Positions 1-9,508 of a DNA stretch of 64,000 nucleotides are shown one piece after another. A model generated the notes under the pieces. That model saw only the letters and a list, made by a program, of their open reading frames with translations. It made no database searches and had not been told where the DNA came from. This DNA is from Acidobacteriota bacterium (GTDB lineage Bacteria > Acidobacteriota > Terriglobia > Acidiferrales > UBA7541). How positions within the stretch are numbered: the first letter of the stretch is position 1; each line of letters begins with the position of its first letter. The stretch is taken from assembly GCA_013289665.1 (NCBI GenBank), contig JABCZN010000010.1, positions 96,843 to 160,842 of the forward strand, written 5' to 3'. The position numbers and the translations under genes were made by a program.

Positions 1-171
1 GAAAAGGAGTTGCAGGGCAAACACGAGATGTTGCTGGACCCCGAGGTGATGAGCGATTCGGCGCGGTTGCGGGAGTTGTCGTTGGAGTTGGAGGCGGCGC
101 AGGAGCGGATTGATGAGATGTATGCGCGGTGGGGAGAGCTTGAGAAGCGAAGTAAAGAGCTAAAGAAGTAG
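1..171 (+). CDS. C-terminal end of an ABC-F type ATPase (partial)
   Basis: The window opens inside a reading frame that ends with TAG at 169-171. The 56 visible residues are a charged helix pair with the pattern LLDPEVMSDSARLRELSLEL followed by EAAQERIDEMYARWGELEKR. This matches the C-terminal coiled-coil domain of ABC-F proteins (Uup/YheS-like translation factors), where a DPE.YSDP..L..L..ELE..E..L..LY.RWEELE pattern is typical. The nucleotide-binding domains would lie upstream of the window and cannot be checked. ABC-F ATPases act on the ribosome and are not transporters. Another coiled-coil protein remains possible because only the tail is visible. Confidence 0.65.
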   Translation, partial: EKELQGKHEMLLDPEVMSDSARLRELSLELEAAQERIDEMYARWGELEKRSKELKK

Positions 172-345
172 AGATTCAAACAGAAGCGAGGGCTTAACCC
201 AAAGAGAGGCCCCGACTGGGTCTGGGTAAACGCCGGCCGCGGAGAAGAGATGTGGGATCTCGCATTCAGGGCAGAAGAGCCGGTGCATCTGTCCGGGTGA
301 CCGAACGGGAGATCGAAGACTTGGGCGGACGAGCTGGGTCATGAG

Positions 346-374
346 TTGTCCTTCCTCTCATGCGGTGCCATAAT
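346..374 (+). promoter_or_regulatory. Candidate sigma-70 promoter upstream of thiC
   Basis: TTGTCC at 346-351 and CATAAT at 369-374 are separated by 17 bp. This would start a leader of about 75 nt before thiC. The leader has no recognisable TPP riboswitch core, neither the CUGAGA box nor the second conserved domain. The remaining DNA between 172 and 345 shows no gene I would defend. Confidence 0.3.
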
Positions 375-415
375 TCGAGGCTTACAGTGTGGAGACGCCG
401 GGGGATTCTGGCTGA

Positions 416-1879
<1,464 letters not shown>

Positions 1880-1884
1880 AAGCG

Positions 1885-2270
1885 ATGGAAGCCTCGCTCG
1901 GGGAGCGGATCCTGGCATTTGCTTCTGCGCAAACCGGTGTAAATCGGGAAAAGATTCGTCTGGAAACAACGCTTCCCGGGACCTGGGGATTGAAGGCGAC
2001 TACGCTGCCGAATTCTTCGAAGAATTCGGCAGACGGTTTAGAGTGAACCTAGAGGAACTTGGACGCGACTGGAGTTTCTACTTTTGTCCTGAAGGTCTTC
2101 CCGTCTCTACCGTGCTGATTGTCTTCGTCCCGGCAATTCGGGTAGCGCTCGTACTCATTCAAATATTTCCACGCGTCCCGGGCTCGCTCTCGTTTTTTGC
2201 CGCGTTGGTCGTTTGGGTAAGTCTGGCAGGTTTCTGGGGAAACTGGCGCGAGCGAGAGAGAGCAAGGTAA
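1885..2270 (+). pseudogene. Frameshifted acyl-carrier-like gene (DUF1493-type)
   Basis: An ATG at 1885, 5 bp after thiC, opens a frame reading MEASLGERILAFASAQTGV. It goes out of register near 1977-1980 and stops at 2046. The +3 frame resumes the expected sequence from about 1980 (DLGIEGDYAAEFFEEFGRRF, then RVNLEELGRDW) and runs to TAA at 2270, ending in a hydrophobic segment. The spliced product of about 125 aa has the helix layout and D-L-G-I-x-G-D core of DUF1493 acyl-carrier-like proteins. Adding one G to the GGG run at 1978-1980 restores a single frame. Either the gene is dead or this is a homopolymer sequencing error. No serine is present at the usual phosphopantetheine site (DLGI.GD instead of D-S-L). 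Confidence 0.6.
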
Positions 2271-2427
2271 GGGTCACATGAAATTCGTGGCCGGGCATTG
2301 GCTCTTTGGCTGAATCCGCCTCAGGCAAGTCCTCAATTCCCCTGTCCATCTGCTAAGTTGGGTCTAAGCACGCCAGACCAGGGAAACTCGATGGACAGCC
2401 GCGCCCGTGCGGCTCGAAGAACACTGC

Positions 2428-3363
2428 ATGAATGCGACGGATACCATCTATGATGTGCTCGTGGTCGACGACTCTCCGGTTTACCGGAAGCTTGTCGAGC
2501 AGGTGCTGCAGTCGCAGCCATTCAGTTTGCACTTTGCGCAGAACGGGGAAGAGGCTCTGCAGTTATTCCAGGAATTTTCGCCGGCAATCGTGGTTACCGA
2601 CTGGATGATGCCGGATTTTTCGGGCCTGGAATTGTGCCAGCGGATTCGAGCGGATCAATCTCGCCCGTACACCTACGTCATTCTGATGACCAGCAACACG
2701 GAAAAGGGGAACGTGGTGAAGGGGCTCGAAGCTGGCGCGGATGATTACCTGACCAAGCCGTTCGATCCGGGAGAAATGCTGGCGCGCATCGGAGTGGGGC
2801 GACGGATCATTGATTTGAACCGGCAACTTGCGGCGAAGAGCATGAAACTGGAAGAGGCGGCGCGCACGGACCCCCTGACGGGATTGCCGAACCGGCGGGC
2901 GATCGAGGAGTGGGCGTTCAAGCAGTTACGCGGAGCTGCGCGGCATGGATTTTCGCTGTGGGTGGTGGTGGCGGACATCGATTCGTTCAAAACGATCAAC
3001 GATTCGTTCGGGCATCACGCTGGAGACATTGTAATCAAAACTTTCGCGGATTATCTGAAGCGCTGCACGCGGTCTTCCGATATTTGCGGCCGGCTGGGCG
3101 GGGACGAGTTTCTGCTGGTGATGACGCACGTGGAAGCCGCGCATATCGAAGTGACGGTGAACAAGTTCCGGGAGCAGTTCGCGGCGCTTTCGTTTCCGTT
3201 TCAGGGACAGAGCGTGAGCGTGACTTCCAGCTTTGGCATCGCCGGGTGCGTAGGCAAGGATACGCTGGAATTTGGCGGGCTGGTGCGCAAAGCCGACCAG
3301 ATGCTTTACGAAGCGAAGCGCGGCGGTCGCAATACTGTGCGCGTGTGCTACCCCCTACAGTAA
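2428..3363 (+). CDS. Response regulator with GGDEF diguanylate cyclase output
   Basis: The 311-aa protein has a receiver domain at about residues 8-125, with acidic pocket DD near 13, phospho-acceptor D58 in VVTDWMMP and conserved K in TKPFDP near 110. A GGDEF domain follows at about 150-310. The catalytic motif GGDEF is intact at 224-228. An RxxD inhibitory site (RSSD, 215-218) lies five residues before it, so product feedback by c-di-GMP is expected. The predicted reaction is two GTP to c-di-GMP, switched by phosphorylation. I chose ATG 2428 over an in-frame GTG at 2407 because the receiver starts just after it. The cognate histidine kinase is not visible nearby. Cytosolic. Confidence 0.93.
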   Translation: MNATDTIYDVLVVDDSPVYRKLVEQVLQSQPFSLHFAQNGEEALQLFQEFSPAIVVTDWMMPDFSGLELCQRIRADQSRPYTYVILMTSNTEKGNVVKGLEAGADDYLTKPFDPGEMLARIGVGRRIIDLNRQLAAKSMKLEEAARTDPLTGLPNRRAIEEWAFKQLRGAARHGFSLWVVVADIDSFKTINDSFGHHAGDIVIKTFADYLKRCTRSSDICGRLGGDEFLLVMTHVEAAHIEVTVNKFREQFAALSFPFQGQSVSVTSSFGIAGCVGKDTLEFGGLVRKADQMLYEAKRGGRNTVRVCYPLQ

Positions 3364-3551
3364 GCCGATGTTCCCCGGTATGGCCGGTATGACTGCGGCG
3401 CTGGCCGCTTCGGAGAGAATTGTGATAATAGTGCGGTGCGAGGATTTTTTGCGCACGGGCGAAAGTGTTTGAGCGAATTGCTGATGACCGAGCGAGTGGA
3501 GAGCGGGATTCTGCTCAAGTGCGCTCCGGATCCAAGCGAGAAGGCGGGCCG

Positions 3552-4379
3552 ATGGGATTTCTGACGGAAGGCGTGGCGGTGATTACGGGGGCGGGCTCCG
3601 GGATGGGGCGGTCGTTGGCACAGCAGTTGGCGGGGATGGGCGCGTCGCTCGCGATTTCAGACGTGGACGAGAAGGGGCTCGCAGAGACCGCGGCTCTGCT
3701 CGGTTCGCCGAGAGGCAAGGTGACAGAGCATGTCGTGAATGTTGCCGACGAGGCGCAGGTGCGGACGTTCGCGGAAGAGGTGGCCGCGAAGCATGGGCGG
3801 GCCACGGTGCTTTTTAACAACGCGGGTGTGGCGGTGCTCGGAAAATTTGAGGAATTGTCGCTCGAGGACATCCGCTGGCTGATGGAGATCAATTTCTGGG
3901 GCGTGATTCACGGGGTGTTTTATTTCATGCCGCTGCTGAAGAAGGAACGGCGGGCGCACATCGTGAATACGTCAAGCGTTTTCGGGCTGGTGGGAGTTGT
4001 GGGGCAAACGGCATACTGCGCGAGCAAATTCGCGGTAAGAGGCTTCACGGAATCGCTGCGGCATGAACTGGAGGGCACGAATATTTTTGTGACCAGTGTG
4101 CATCCCGGAGGCATCAAGACGGCGATTGCGAAACGTGCGCGACTGGGGGCACGGGCGAAGGCAAACTTGCATCCAGATAGCGTTTCACGGTTTGACCGCG
4201 TGGCGATTACGACCGCGGAAGACGCGGCGGCACGGATATTGAAGGGCGTGGAGACGTACGAGCCGCGGGTGCTGATTGGGCGGGATTGCTGGCAGGCGGA
4301 TATTCTGCAGCGGTTGCGGCCGGTGGGGTATTGGAAAACGATCGCGAAGAAGATTCAGGATCCGGACGTGAGGAAGTAG
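3552..4379 (+). CDS. Short-chain dehydrogenase/reductase (classical SDR)
   Basis: This is a 275-aa Rossmann oxidoreductase using NAD(P)(H); the substrate is unknown. The cofactor loop TGAGSGMG is at residues 12-19, NNAG at about 89-92 and catalytic Ser in NTSSVFG at about 141-142. Y155 and K159 come from the YCASK motif. The post-catalytic VHPGGIKT stretch is typical of the family. Asp in ISDVDEKG after beta-2 suggests NAD preference, though this is weak. The ATG at 3552 puts the nucleotide loop at the usual distance from the start. A longer GTG start at 3465 would add a poorly ordered leader. The gene stands alone between a cyclase and a toxin-antitoxin pair. Confidence 0.92.
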   Translation: MGFLTEGVAVITGAGSGMGRSLAQQLAGMGASLAISDVDEKGLAETAALLGSPRGKVTEHVVNVADEAQVRTFAEEVAAKHGRATVLFNNAGVAVLGKFEELSLEDIRWLMEINFWGVIHGVFYFMPLLKKERRAHIVNTSSVFGLVGVVGQTAYCASKFAVRGFTESLRHELEGTNIFVTSVHPGGIKTAIAKRARLGARAKANLHPDSVSRFDRVAITTAEDAAARILKGVETYEPRVLIGRDCWQADILQRLRPVGYWKTIAKKIQDPDVRK

Positions 4380-4409
4380 AAGCGGGCGAGCGACGGCTTG
4401 GCAAGGACC

Positions 4410-4438
4410 TGTACTACAATTGCAGATTTGTAATACAA
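4410..4438. promoter_or_regulatory. Paired operator-like repeats upstream of vapB
   Basis: TGTACTACAA (4410-4419) and TGTAATACAA (4429-4438) are two copies of TGTANTACAA. Each contains a small inverted repeat (TGTA-N-TACA), and they start 19 bp apart just ahead of the antitoxin ATG at 4449. This is the usual place for autoregulatory binding by a ribbon-helix-helix antitoxin. Binding is inferred. Confidence 0.5.
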
Positions 4439-4448
4439 TCGAAGAATC

Positions 4449-4679
4449 ATGACGAGCATTGTACAGGCCCGTTTGGATGATAAATCGAAAAAAACGCTGG
4501 TGGCGCTGTCTCGGGCCCTTGGGTGGAGCCGCTCGGAGGTTTTGCGGGAAGGTTTGCGCATTCTCGAATCAGGATATCTGCGCCGGAAGAAGCGCGGGGT
4601 GATCGGCCTGGGGAAATTCCGTTCCGGCGTCACGGACCTTGGTTCGAACAAGAAACATCTGCGGGATTTCGGAAAGTGA
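4449..4679 (+). CDS. vapB: VapB-like ribbon-helix-helix antitoxin
   Basis: The 76-aa protein has an N-terminal beta strand (SIVQARLDD) followed by two helices containing ALGWSRSEVLREGLR. This is the ribbon-helix-helix DNA-binding fold of CopG/VapB-type antitoxins. A basic, flexible C-terminal tail (YLRRKKRGVIG onward) would bind the PIN toxin. The stop TGA overlaps the GTG of the toxin gene (GTGA), giving translational coupling. The expected role is to neutralise the toxin and repress the operon through the repeats just upstream. Confidence 0.85.
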   Translation: MTSIVQARLDDKSKKTLVALSRALGWSRSEVLREGLRILESGYLRRKKRGVIGLGKFRSGVTDLGSNKKHLRDFGK

Positions 4680-5092
4680 AGCCGGTCCTTTTGGACTCGG
4701 GGGTGATCGTCGCGCTGCTTGATCGAAGCGAGGCCCATCATGAAGCGTGTGCGCGAATTGTCCGGTCGCTCGAGAGGCCGATGATTACCTGCGAAGCGGT
4801 GATTGCCGAGAGCTGCTACTTGTTACGACGCCTGAAGGGGGCTTCGGAGGCCGTGATGGAGAATGTCGCGGCGGGAATTTTTGAAATTCCGTTTCAGCTT
4901 TCCGGCGCTACGAGCGGAGTCAGAGAGTACCTGCGAAAGTACCGGGACCGGCGAATCGACCTTGCAGGCGCATGCCTGATTTCGATGGCCGAGGAGTTCG
5001 CGACAGGCGAGGTTCTTACCCTGGACAGGGATTTCGACTTCTATCGTTGGAGCAGGAACAAACCGTTCCGGCGACTGCCGGAGACGGGATAG
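4676..5092 (+). CDS. vapC: VapC-like PIN-domain ribonuclease toxin
   Basis: The 138-aa PIN domain cleaves RNA with divalent metal in this family, often tRNA or rRNA; the target here is unknown. The acidic site is visible: D7 in VLLDSGV, E45 in VIAES, D95 in RIDLAGACL, and D117 or D119 in TLDRDF. All four expected carboxylates are present, so the toxin looks active. I used the GTG start at 4676, which overlaps the antitoxin stop. An upstream in-frame ATG at 4523 would lie deep in the antitoxin gene. No signal peptide or membrane segment. Confidence 0.88.
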   Translation: MKPVLLDSGVIVALLDRSEAHHEACARIVRSLERPMITCEAVIAESCYLLRRLKGASEAVMENVAAGIFEIPFQLSGATSGVREYLRKYRDRRIDLAGACLISMAEEFATGEVLTLDRDFDFYRWSRNKPFRRLPETG

Positions 5093-5222
5093 AGCTGGCC
5101 GCGAAGCCAGTATGGGCGGGTGTTTCCAGGCCCCGCCGCCCGACCAGGGTTGCCTGCCGTTCAAAGTATTTCCTTCTGCTCGGAATAAGAAAAACTCAAG
5201 ACAGGTGAGCAGGTGCGGAGGC

Positions 5223-5228
5223 TATAAT
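5223..5228 (+). promoter_or_regulatory. Consensus -10 box for the aldehyde dehydrogenase gene
   Basis: A perfect TATAAT lies 35 bp upstream of the ATG at 5264. The -35 region is poor: AAGACA at 5198-5203 would need a 19-bp spacer. The remaining sequence between vapC and here holds no visible gene. Confidence 0.4.
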
Positions 5229-5263
5229 GCGCGCACTCTGGTTCAGAATTGGGGAGGCCGAGT

Positions 5264-6835
5264 ATGCCGATTATCGCGGCTGCAGCCGAATGGGAAAGCC
5301 TGTCCGCTCGCATTCGATCCGAGGCGCCGGAGGCGTTTGATTCCGAGGGACGCGTTCTAAACCTGATTGAGGGGGAGTGGAAGGACCCGGGATTCGGAAG
5401 GCACTACGAATCGCCGATTGACGGGCGGAGCCTGGGGCGGATCCCGATGATTGAGCTGGAAACCGCGCGCATCGCGGTGAAGTTTGCAAAGGCCGAGGCG
5501 GCTGGCTGGGCCCTGACCGATCTGGACGAGCGGCGGAGGCGGGTGAACGATTGCCTGGCGGGACTCGAGAAGCAGAAAGAGCTGATTGCGCTTTTGCTGA
5601 TGTGGGAGATCGGGAAGCCCTACGCGCAGGCGTTGACGGATATTGAGCGGTGCATGAGCGGAGTGGACTGGTATGTGGCGAACATCGAGAGCATGCTGGG
5701 CGACCGGGCGCCGCTGGGGCTGATTTCAAACATTGCGTCGTGGAACTATCCGATGTCGGTGCTGATGCACTCGGTTCTGGTCGAGGCGCTGGCGGGGAAT
5801 GCGACGATTTCAAAGACCCCGACCGACGGCGGCTTGTATGCACTGACGCTGGCACATGCGGTGGCGCGGAAGTGTGGGTTGCCGGTGTCGCTCGTGAGCG
5901 GGTCGGGCGGGCAGTTGAGCGAAGCGCTGGTGCGGAATGAGTTCGTGGATTGCCTGGCGTTTGTGGGCGGGAAGACAAACGGCGGGGTGATCGCTTCGTC
6001 GCTGTACGACGAAAAGAAACGATACATGCTGGAGATGGAGGGAGTGAACACGTACGGGGTGTGGAAATTTTCGGATTGGGCGGGGCTGGGGCAGCAGTTG
6101 AAGAAGGGATTTGATTACGGGAAGCAGCGGTGCACGGCGTATGTGCGGTATGTGGTGCAGAGGGAACTGTTTCCGCAATTTCTTGAGATGTACCTGCCGG
6201 TGCTGCGTGGGCTGCGCTATGGGAATCCGGTGATGGTGGAAAAGGAGACGGACCCGCTGCCGAAACTCGATTTCGGGCCGCTGATCAACAGCAAGAAGGT
6301 GGAAGAGCTGCGGGTGCTGTATGTGGAAGCGCTGGGGAAAGGCGCGATCAGCTTGTTTGAGGGCGGCGTCGAAGAAAGCATGATATTTCCGAATCAGGAC
6401 ACGTCGGCGTACGTGGGGCCGGCGGCGCTGCTGAACATTCCGAAGAATTGCCGGCTGTATCACAGCGAGCCGTTCGGGCCGATTGATACGATTGTAGTGG
6501 TGGACCATATTGAAGAGCTGATTTCGGAGATGAACGTGTCGAACGGTGCGCTGGTGTCTTCAATTGCGTGCGATGACGCGAAGATTGCGCGGCGGGTGGC
6601 GGAAGAGTTGCGAGCGTTCAAGGTAGGGATCAATTCGATCAAGTCGCGCGGGGACCGGGAAGAGGTGTTTGGCGGCGTGGGGCAGTCGTGGAAAGGATGT
6701 TTTGTGGGCGGGCGCTATCTGGTGCTGGCGGTGACGGCGGGTGAACCGGGGGAGAAGTTATATGGGAATTTTCCGGATCATTCGCGGATGCCGGAGGAGT
6801 TGATGTTGAGGGCGGTGGGGGCGGGGCACGGATGA
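5264..6835 (+). CDS. Aldehyde dehydrogenase superfamily protein
   Basis: The 523-aa NAD(P)-dependent aldehyde oxidising fold has the expected order of motifs. The oxyanion Asn is N161 in SNIASWNYPM, followed by a cofactor-binding stretch ending GSGGQ, the general-base Glu at about 257 in MLEMEGVN, and the nucleophile C290 in YGKQRCTA. The surroundings of the base and the nucleophile differ from textbook versions (LELGGK becomes LEMEGV, GQxC becomes KQRC), so this is a divergent branch. Its substrate cannot be read from sequence. ATG 5264 has a GGGGAGG ribosome site 6 bp upstream and is preferred over the TTG at 5249. The gene has its own -10 box and is convergent with the ArsR-type regulator downstream. 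Confidence 0.88.
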   Translation: MPIIAAAAEWESLSARIRSEAPEAFDSEGRVLNLIEGEWKDPGFGRHYESPIDGRSLGRIPMIELETARIAVKFAKAEAAGWALTDLDERRRRVNDCLAGLEKQKELIALLLMWEIGKPYAQALTDIERCMSGVDWYVANIESMLGDRAPLGLISNIASWNYPMSVLMHSVLVEALAGNATISKTPTDGGLYALTLAHAVARKCGLPVSLVSGSGGQLSEALVRNEFVDCLAFVGGKTNGGVIASSLYDEKKRYMLEMEGVNTYGVWKFSDWAGLGQQLKKGFDYGKQRCTAYVRYVVQRELFPQFLEMYLPVLRGLRYGNPVMVEKETDPLPKLDFGPLINSKKVEELRVLYVEALGKGAISLFEGGVEESMIFPNQDTSAYVGPAALLNIPKNCRLYHSEPFGPIDTIVVVDHIEELISEMNVSNGALVSSIACDDAKIARRVAEELRAFKVGINSIKSRGDREEVFGGVGQSWKGCFVGGRYLVLAVTAGEPGEKLYGNFPDHSRMPEELMLRAVGAGHG

Positions 6836-6884
6836 GGCTCGGGCCCCCCGAAGGTGGCCGCTACGCGGGGTTTCGGTGTGGTCG

Positions 6885-7460
6885 CTACCGGCGTGGCCGC
6901 GGAGGAGGCAGGGGTGTCAAGACGACAGTAACGGCGTAGAGCCGCCCATGGCGACCGACCGTGGCCATTTCCCGATTGAGCTTGTGGATGGAACGGTTCA
7001 CTTCGGCAATCTGGCCGTGCGATAGCCAGGCGGTCTTGCGCAAGGCCCACAATTCGCGATGCGGACCGGAGATGGATGCTTCGGCAGCCTTAAAACTGTT
7101 CCTGAAATCGCGGATACCCAGTCGCAACATGGAAGCAATGATCGCGTTTATCTCCTTAGCATTGCCATTCCGTCCGAACGCATAGTGGAGGCTTAATTCC
7201 GGCGCGACCGCGCGGAAGAGGACTTCACGGCGGCCCTGGACGAGGCGAAAGCCCGCGCTGCGGACCAGACCTGCCTTTTTGAGGATACGCAGATGGAAGT
7301 AAAGAGAATCTGCGGGCTTTCCCAAGGCGGAGGCAAGTTCAGCAACAGAAACCGCGCCCATTCTGGGCAGCACATCCACAATTTCCTGACGGGCAGGGGC
7401 AGCCAGAGCGCGCATCTGGCGCTTGCTTCGGATGATGCAGTTGTCAATTTGCCTGGTCAT
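6885..7460 (-). CDS. ArsR-like winged-helix transcriptional regulator
   Basis: This is a 191-aa protein with an N-terminal winged helix. LAAPARQEIVDVLPRMG opens the first helix, VSVAELASALGKPADSLYFH is the recognition region, and LVRSAGFRLVQGRREVLFRA forms the wing. This is the ArsR/HTH_20 layout. The C-terminal half (about residues 95-170) is helical without a recognisable ligand site; I see no metal-binding CxC. It is divergent from an aspartyl protease gene. The shared 140-bp intergenic region carries a perfect inverted repeat at 7483-7508, 22 bp upstream of this start, so autorepression is likely. The C terminus is proline/arginine rich (PLPPPRPRR). Confidence 0.8.
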   Translation of the reverse strand: MTRQIDNCIIRSKRQMRALAAPARQEIVDVLPRMGAVSVAELASALGKPADSLYFHLRILKKAGLVRSAGFRLVQGRREVLFRAVAPELSLHYAFGRNGNAKEINAIIASMLRLGIRDFRNSFKAAEASISGPHRELWALRKTAWLSHGQIAEVNRSIHKLNREMATVGRHGRLYAVTVVLTPLPPPRPRR

Positions 7461-7482
7461 GGGGTAGAATCCTGTCTTGCTC

Positions 7483-7508
7483 GTTGAATATATTGTATTT
7501 TATTCAAC
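7483..7508. promoter_or_regulatory. Inverted-repeat operator between the ArsR gene and the protease gene
   Basis: GTTGAATA (7483-7490) and TATTCAAC (7501-7508) are perfect 8-bp arms around an AT-rich 10-bp centre (TATTGTATTT) that could double as a promoter element. The repeat lies between divergent starts. It is the best candidate binding site for the adjacent winged-helix regulator. Confidence 0.6.
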
Positions 7509-7597
7509 AAGTGAAACTAGCGTCCGGAACTTTCACTGGAAAGAATATCCCGGGCGTCCATCATCCTTCCGAACGGAAAAGAAAGAAAGGGCCCCAG

Positions 7598-8956
7598 ATG
7601 AAAAAGCCAATGGAAGTCCGCTGCGGGGCAGTTCTGCTGCTGGCGTTGCTGTCGATCCCAGTTTCCGTGAGTTGTGCGCAAAGCCACCCTGACCCCACGG
7701 AGAATGGTCCCGACCTGGAGTTAAAAGAGTTCCGGCTGGACGAGTTGGAAGCAAGGCTGCGGACAATGGAGCCGGGACCGGAACGGGACTATTTCGCCGG
7801 AGTGCTGGCCAACAGAACGGGTCATATTGAAGAGTCCATCCAGCTGCTGAACGGAGTTTTGCCGGCCGTGCGCGGATCTCGCCGGGACCGCGCGGAGATT
7901 GCCCTGGAGGCATTGGCGGACGACTACACGAAAACGTTTCGGTATGCGGATGCGGCACGAGCGTATGACGATTTATTGGCCCATTTCCCTGACCGGTTGA
8001 AGGGAGAAAAACTGCAGCATCGAAAAGATGACGCGAAGCTCGCGCAGATTTTGCGGGAGGCGCCCGCGCAGACGCTCACCTGGAACGGGGCTACGAACCT
8101 GAAGACCGAGCGCAATCCGCTGAATTCCTTGAACGTGGAACTGACGGTCAATGGAGTACGGGGACCGTGGCTGCTCGATACAGGCGCCAATTTTTCCGTG
8201 GTGACGAAGAGTTTGGCGGAACGATTGGGGTTGAAGCTGCTCGAGGGTGTCGCAGAGGCGCAGGCTGGGATCACCGGAATCGAAAACCCGTTGCGGGTCG
8301 GGCTGATTCCCACCCTGGAGATGGGCGGCGCCACACTGCACAATGTGGTGGTGTTGGTACTGGAGGATGCGAACTTGAAGATAAGCCTGGGTAAGGGGTC
8401 TTACCAGATCGATGGAATTATCGGGTATCCAGTGTTTCAGGCTCTCGGGACGGTCACCTTCCGCCACGATGATGAATTCCAGGCGGGAGAGAAAACGCCG
8501 GCTACCGGGAAGGGAGCGCGAATGTTTATGGAAGGACTGACGCCGATTATCCAGTGCGAGGTGGAAGGAAAAGAGCTTCCGTTCAGCTTTGATACAGGTG
8601 CTTCGGATAGCGATCTTTTCCTGCGGTACCTCGAACGATTTCACGATGAGTCCAGAACCTGGAAGAAGGGCAAGGCAATGTCTGCCGGTGCGGGCGGGGT
8701 TGTGAAACTGAAGATTTACATCCAGCCGGAAGTGAAGATCGGGATCGGGGATAAAGTGGTGACGCTCAAGAAAGTCACGATTCATCGATCCGGTACCGGA
8801 ACAGACATCGCAGAACTCTATGGGAATCTTGGGCAAGACGTGGTGGCAAATTTTGAAAGTTTCACGCTGGATTTCATTGGGATGACCTTTCGCCTGGGTG
8901 AACCGTTGCCTGCCGGCAAGGATCACGAGAGGAAATCGGGGTTCGGAGACGAGTGA
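7598..8956 (+). CDS. Exported aspartyl protease with two DTGA motifs and TPR-like N terminus
   Basis: The 452-aa protein starts at ATG 7598 after a GAAAGAAAGG ribosome site. Residues 1-28 form a signal peptide (basic MKKPMEVR, hydrophobic core, SCAQ). About 45-150 is helical and TPR-like (EESIQLLNGVLPAVRG and similar). Two retropepsin-like halves follow, each with a catalytic motif: DTGA at 194 in LLDTGANFSVV and DTGA at 332 in SFDTGASDSDL. Two DTG motifs about 138 residues apart in one chain would let it form the active site as an internal dimer, unlike single-motif bacterial relatives that must dimerise. The substrate is unknown and the likely site is periplasmic. The gene is divergent from the ArsR regulator. 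Confidence 0.82.
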   Translation: MKKPMEVRCGAVLLLALLSIPVSVSCAQSHPDPTENGPDLELKEFRLDELEARLRTMEPGPERDYFAGVLANRTGHIEESIQLLNGVLPAVRGSRRDRAEIALEALADDYTKTFRYADAARAYDDLLAHFPDRLKGEKLQHRKDDAKLAQILREAPAQTLTWNGATNLKTERNPLNSLNVELTVNGVRGPWLLDTGANFSVVTKSLAERLGLKLLEGVAEAQAGITGIENPLRVGLIPTLEMGGATLHNVVVLVLEDANLKISLGKGSYQIDGIIGYPVFQALGTVTFRHDDEFQAGEKTPATGKGARMFMEGLTPIIQCEVEGKELPFSFDTGASDSDLFLRYLERFHDESRTWKKGKAMSAGAGGVVKLKIYIQPEVKIGIGDKVVTLKKVTIHRSGTGTDIAELYGNLGQDVVANFESFTLDFIGMTFRLGEPLPAGKDHERKSGFGDE

Positions 8957-8997
8957 GAAGCACCCGGCGGCTGCCGGAGGTGCCGGAGGACGGGATT

Positions 8998-9026
8998 TTG
9001 ACGAATGATGGGGCGGGGAATATACT
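8998..9026 (+). promoter_or_regulatory. Strong sigma-70 promoter with long leader before the Rieske gene
   Basis: TTGACG (8998-9003) and TATACT (9021-9026) are separated by exactly 17 bp. Transcription would begin near 9033 and give a leader of about 170 nt before the Rieske ATG at 9203. The leader contains a weak 69-codon frame that I do not believe. Confidence 0.55.
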
Positions 9027-9202
9027 GCGCGGGTGGAGCGGGTTTCCGATCTCGATATTGATCGCCCTCGAAGAAAAGAGTACGCGGAGAGCGCTGAGGT
9101 TCGCAGAGAAGAGTTCGGAGAAGAGGCTGGCCCTCCTCGGGCAGGAAGCTGGGAAGCTCTGAGGATTGGGGACGCAGCTTTCAAGAGATAGGAAAGGGTG
9201 CT

Positions 9203-9508
9203 ATGGCGTTTGTCAGGACGGTGAAGGTGGCAGAAGTTCCGGCGGGAACGATACGGGAGTTGCAGGTAGAAGGCAAGGCGGTGGCAGTGGCCAACGTTGG
9301 CGGGAAGATTTATGCGATCAATAACGCCTGCCTCCATCGCGGGGGGCCGCTGGGGGAGGGTTCGCTCGAGGGAAAAGTGGTGACCTGCCCGTGGCACGGC
9401 TGGCAATATGACGTGACAGATGGGAAGGTCGTCGAGAACCCTGCGGCGGCCGTCGATTGTTATCCTACGGAGGTACGCGCGGACGATATCTTCATTGATG
9501 TGGGCTGA
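9203..9508 (+). CDS. Rieske 2Fe-2S ferredoxin-like protein
   Basis: The 101-aa single-domain Rieske protein carries both cluster-binding boxes: C43 and H45 in CLHRGGPLG, C62 and H65 in CPWHGWQYD. The spacing and the glycine-rich first loop match NirD/ferredoxin-type small Rieske proteins, which pass electrons to oxygenases or reductases in the cytosol. It has no signal or membrane segment, so it is not a bc1-type Rieske. No oxygenase gene is adjacent, so the partner is unknown. The ATG at 9203 is preceded by AGGAAAGGG. Confidence 0.93.
   Translation: MAFVRTVKVAEVPAGTIRELQVEGKAVAVANVGGKIYAINNACLHRGGPLGEGSLEGKVVTCPWHGWQYDVTDGKVVENPAAAVDCYPTEVRADDIFIDVG

Noticed and set aside
8953..9162. 69-codon frame starting inside the protease stop region
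   Set aside because: No ribosome site or known motif. It overlaps a good promoter and is better read as leader.
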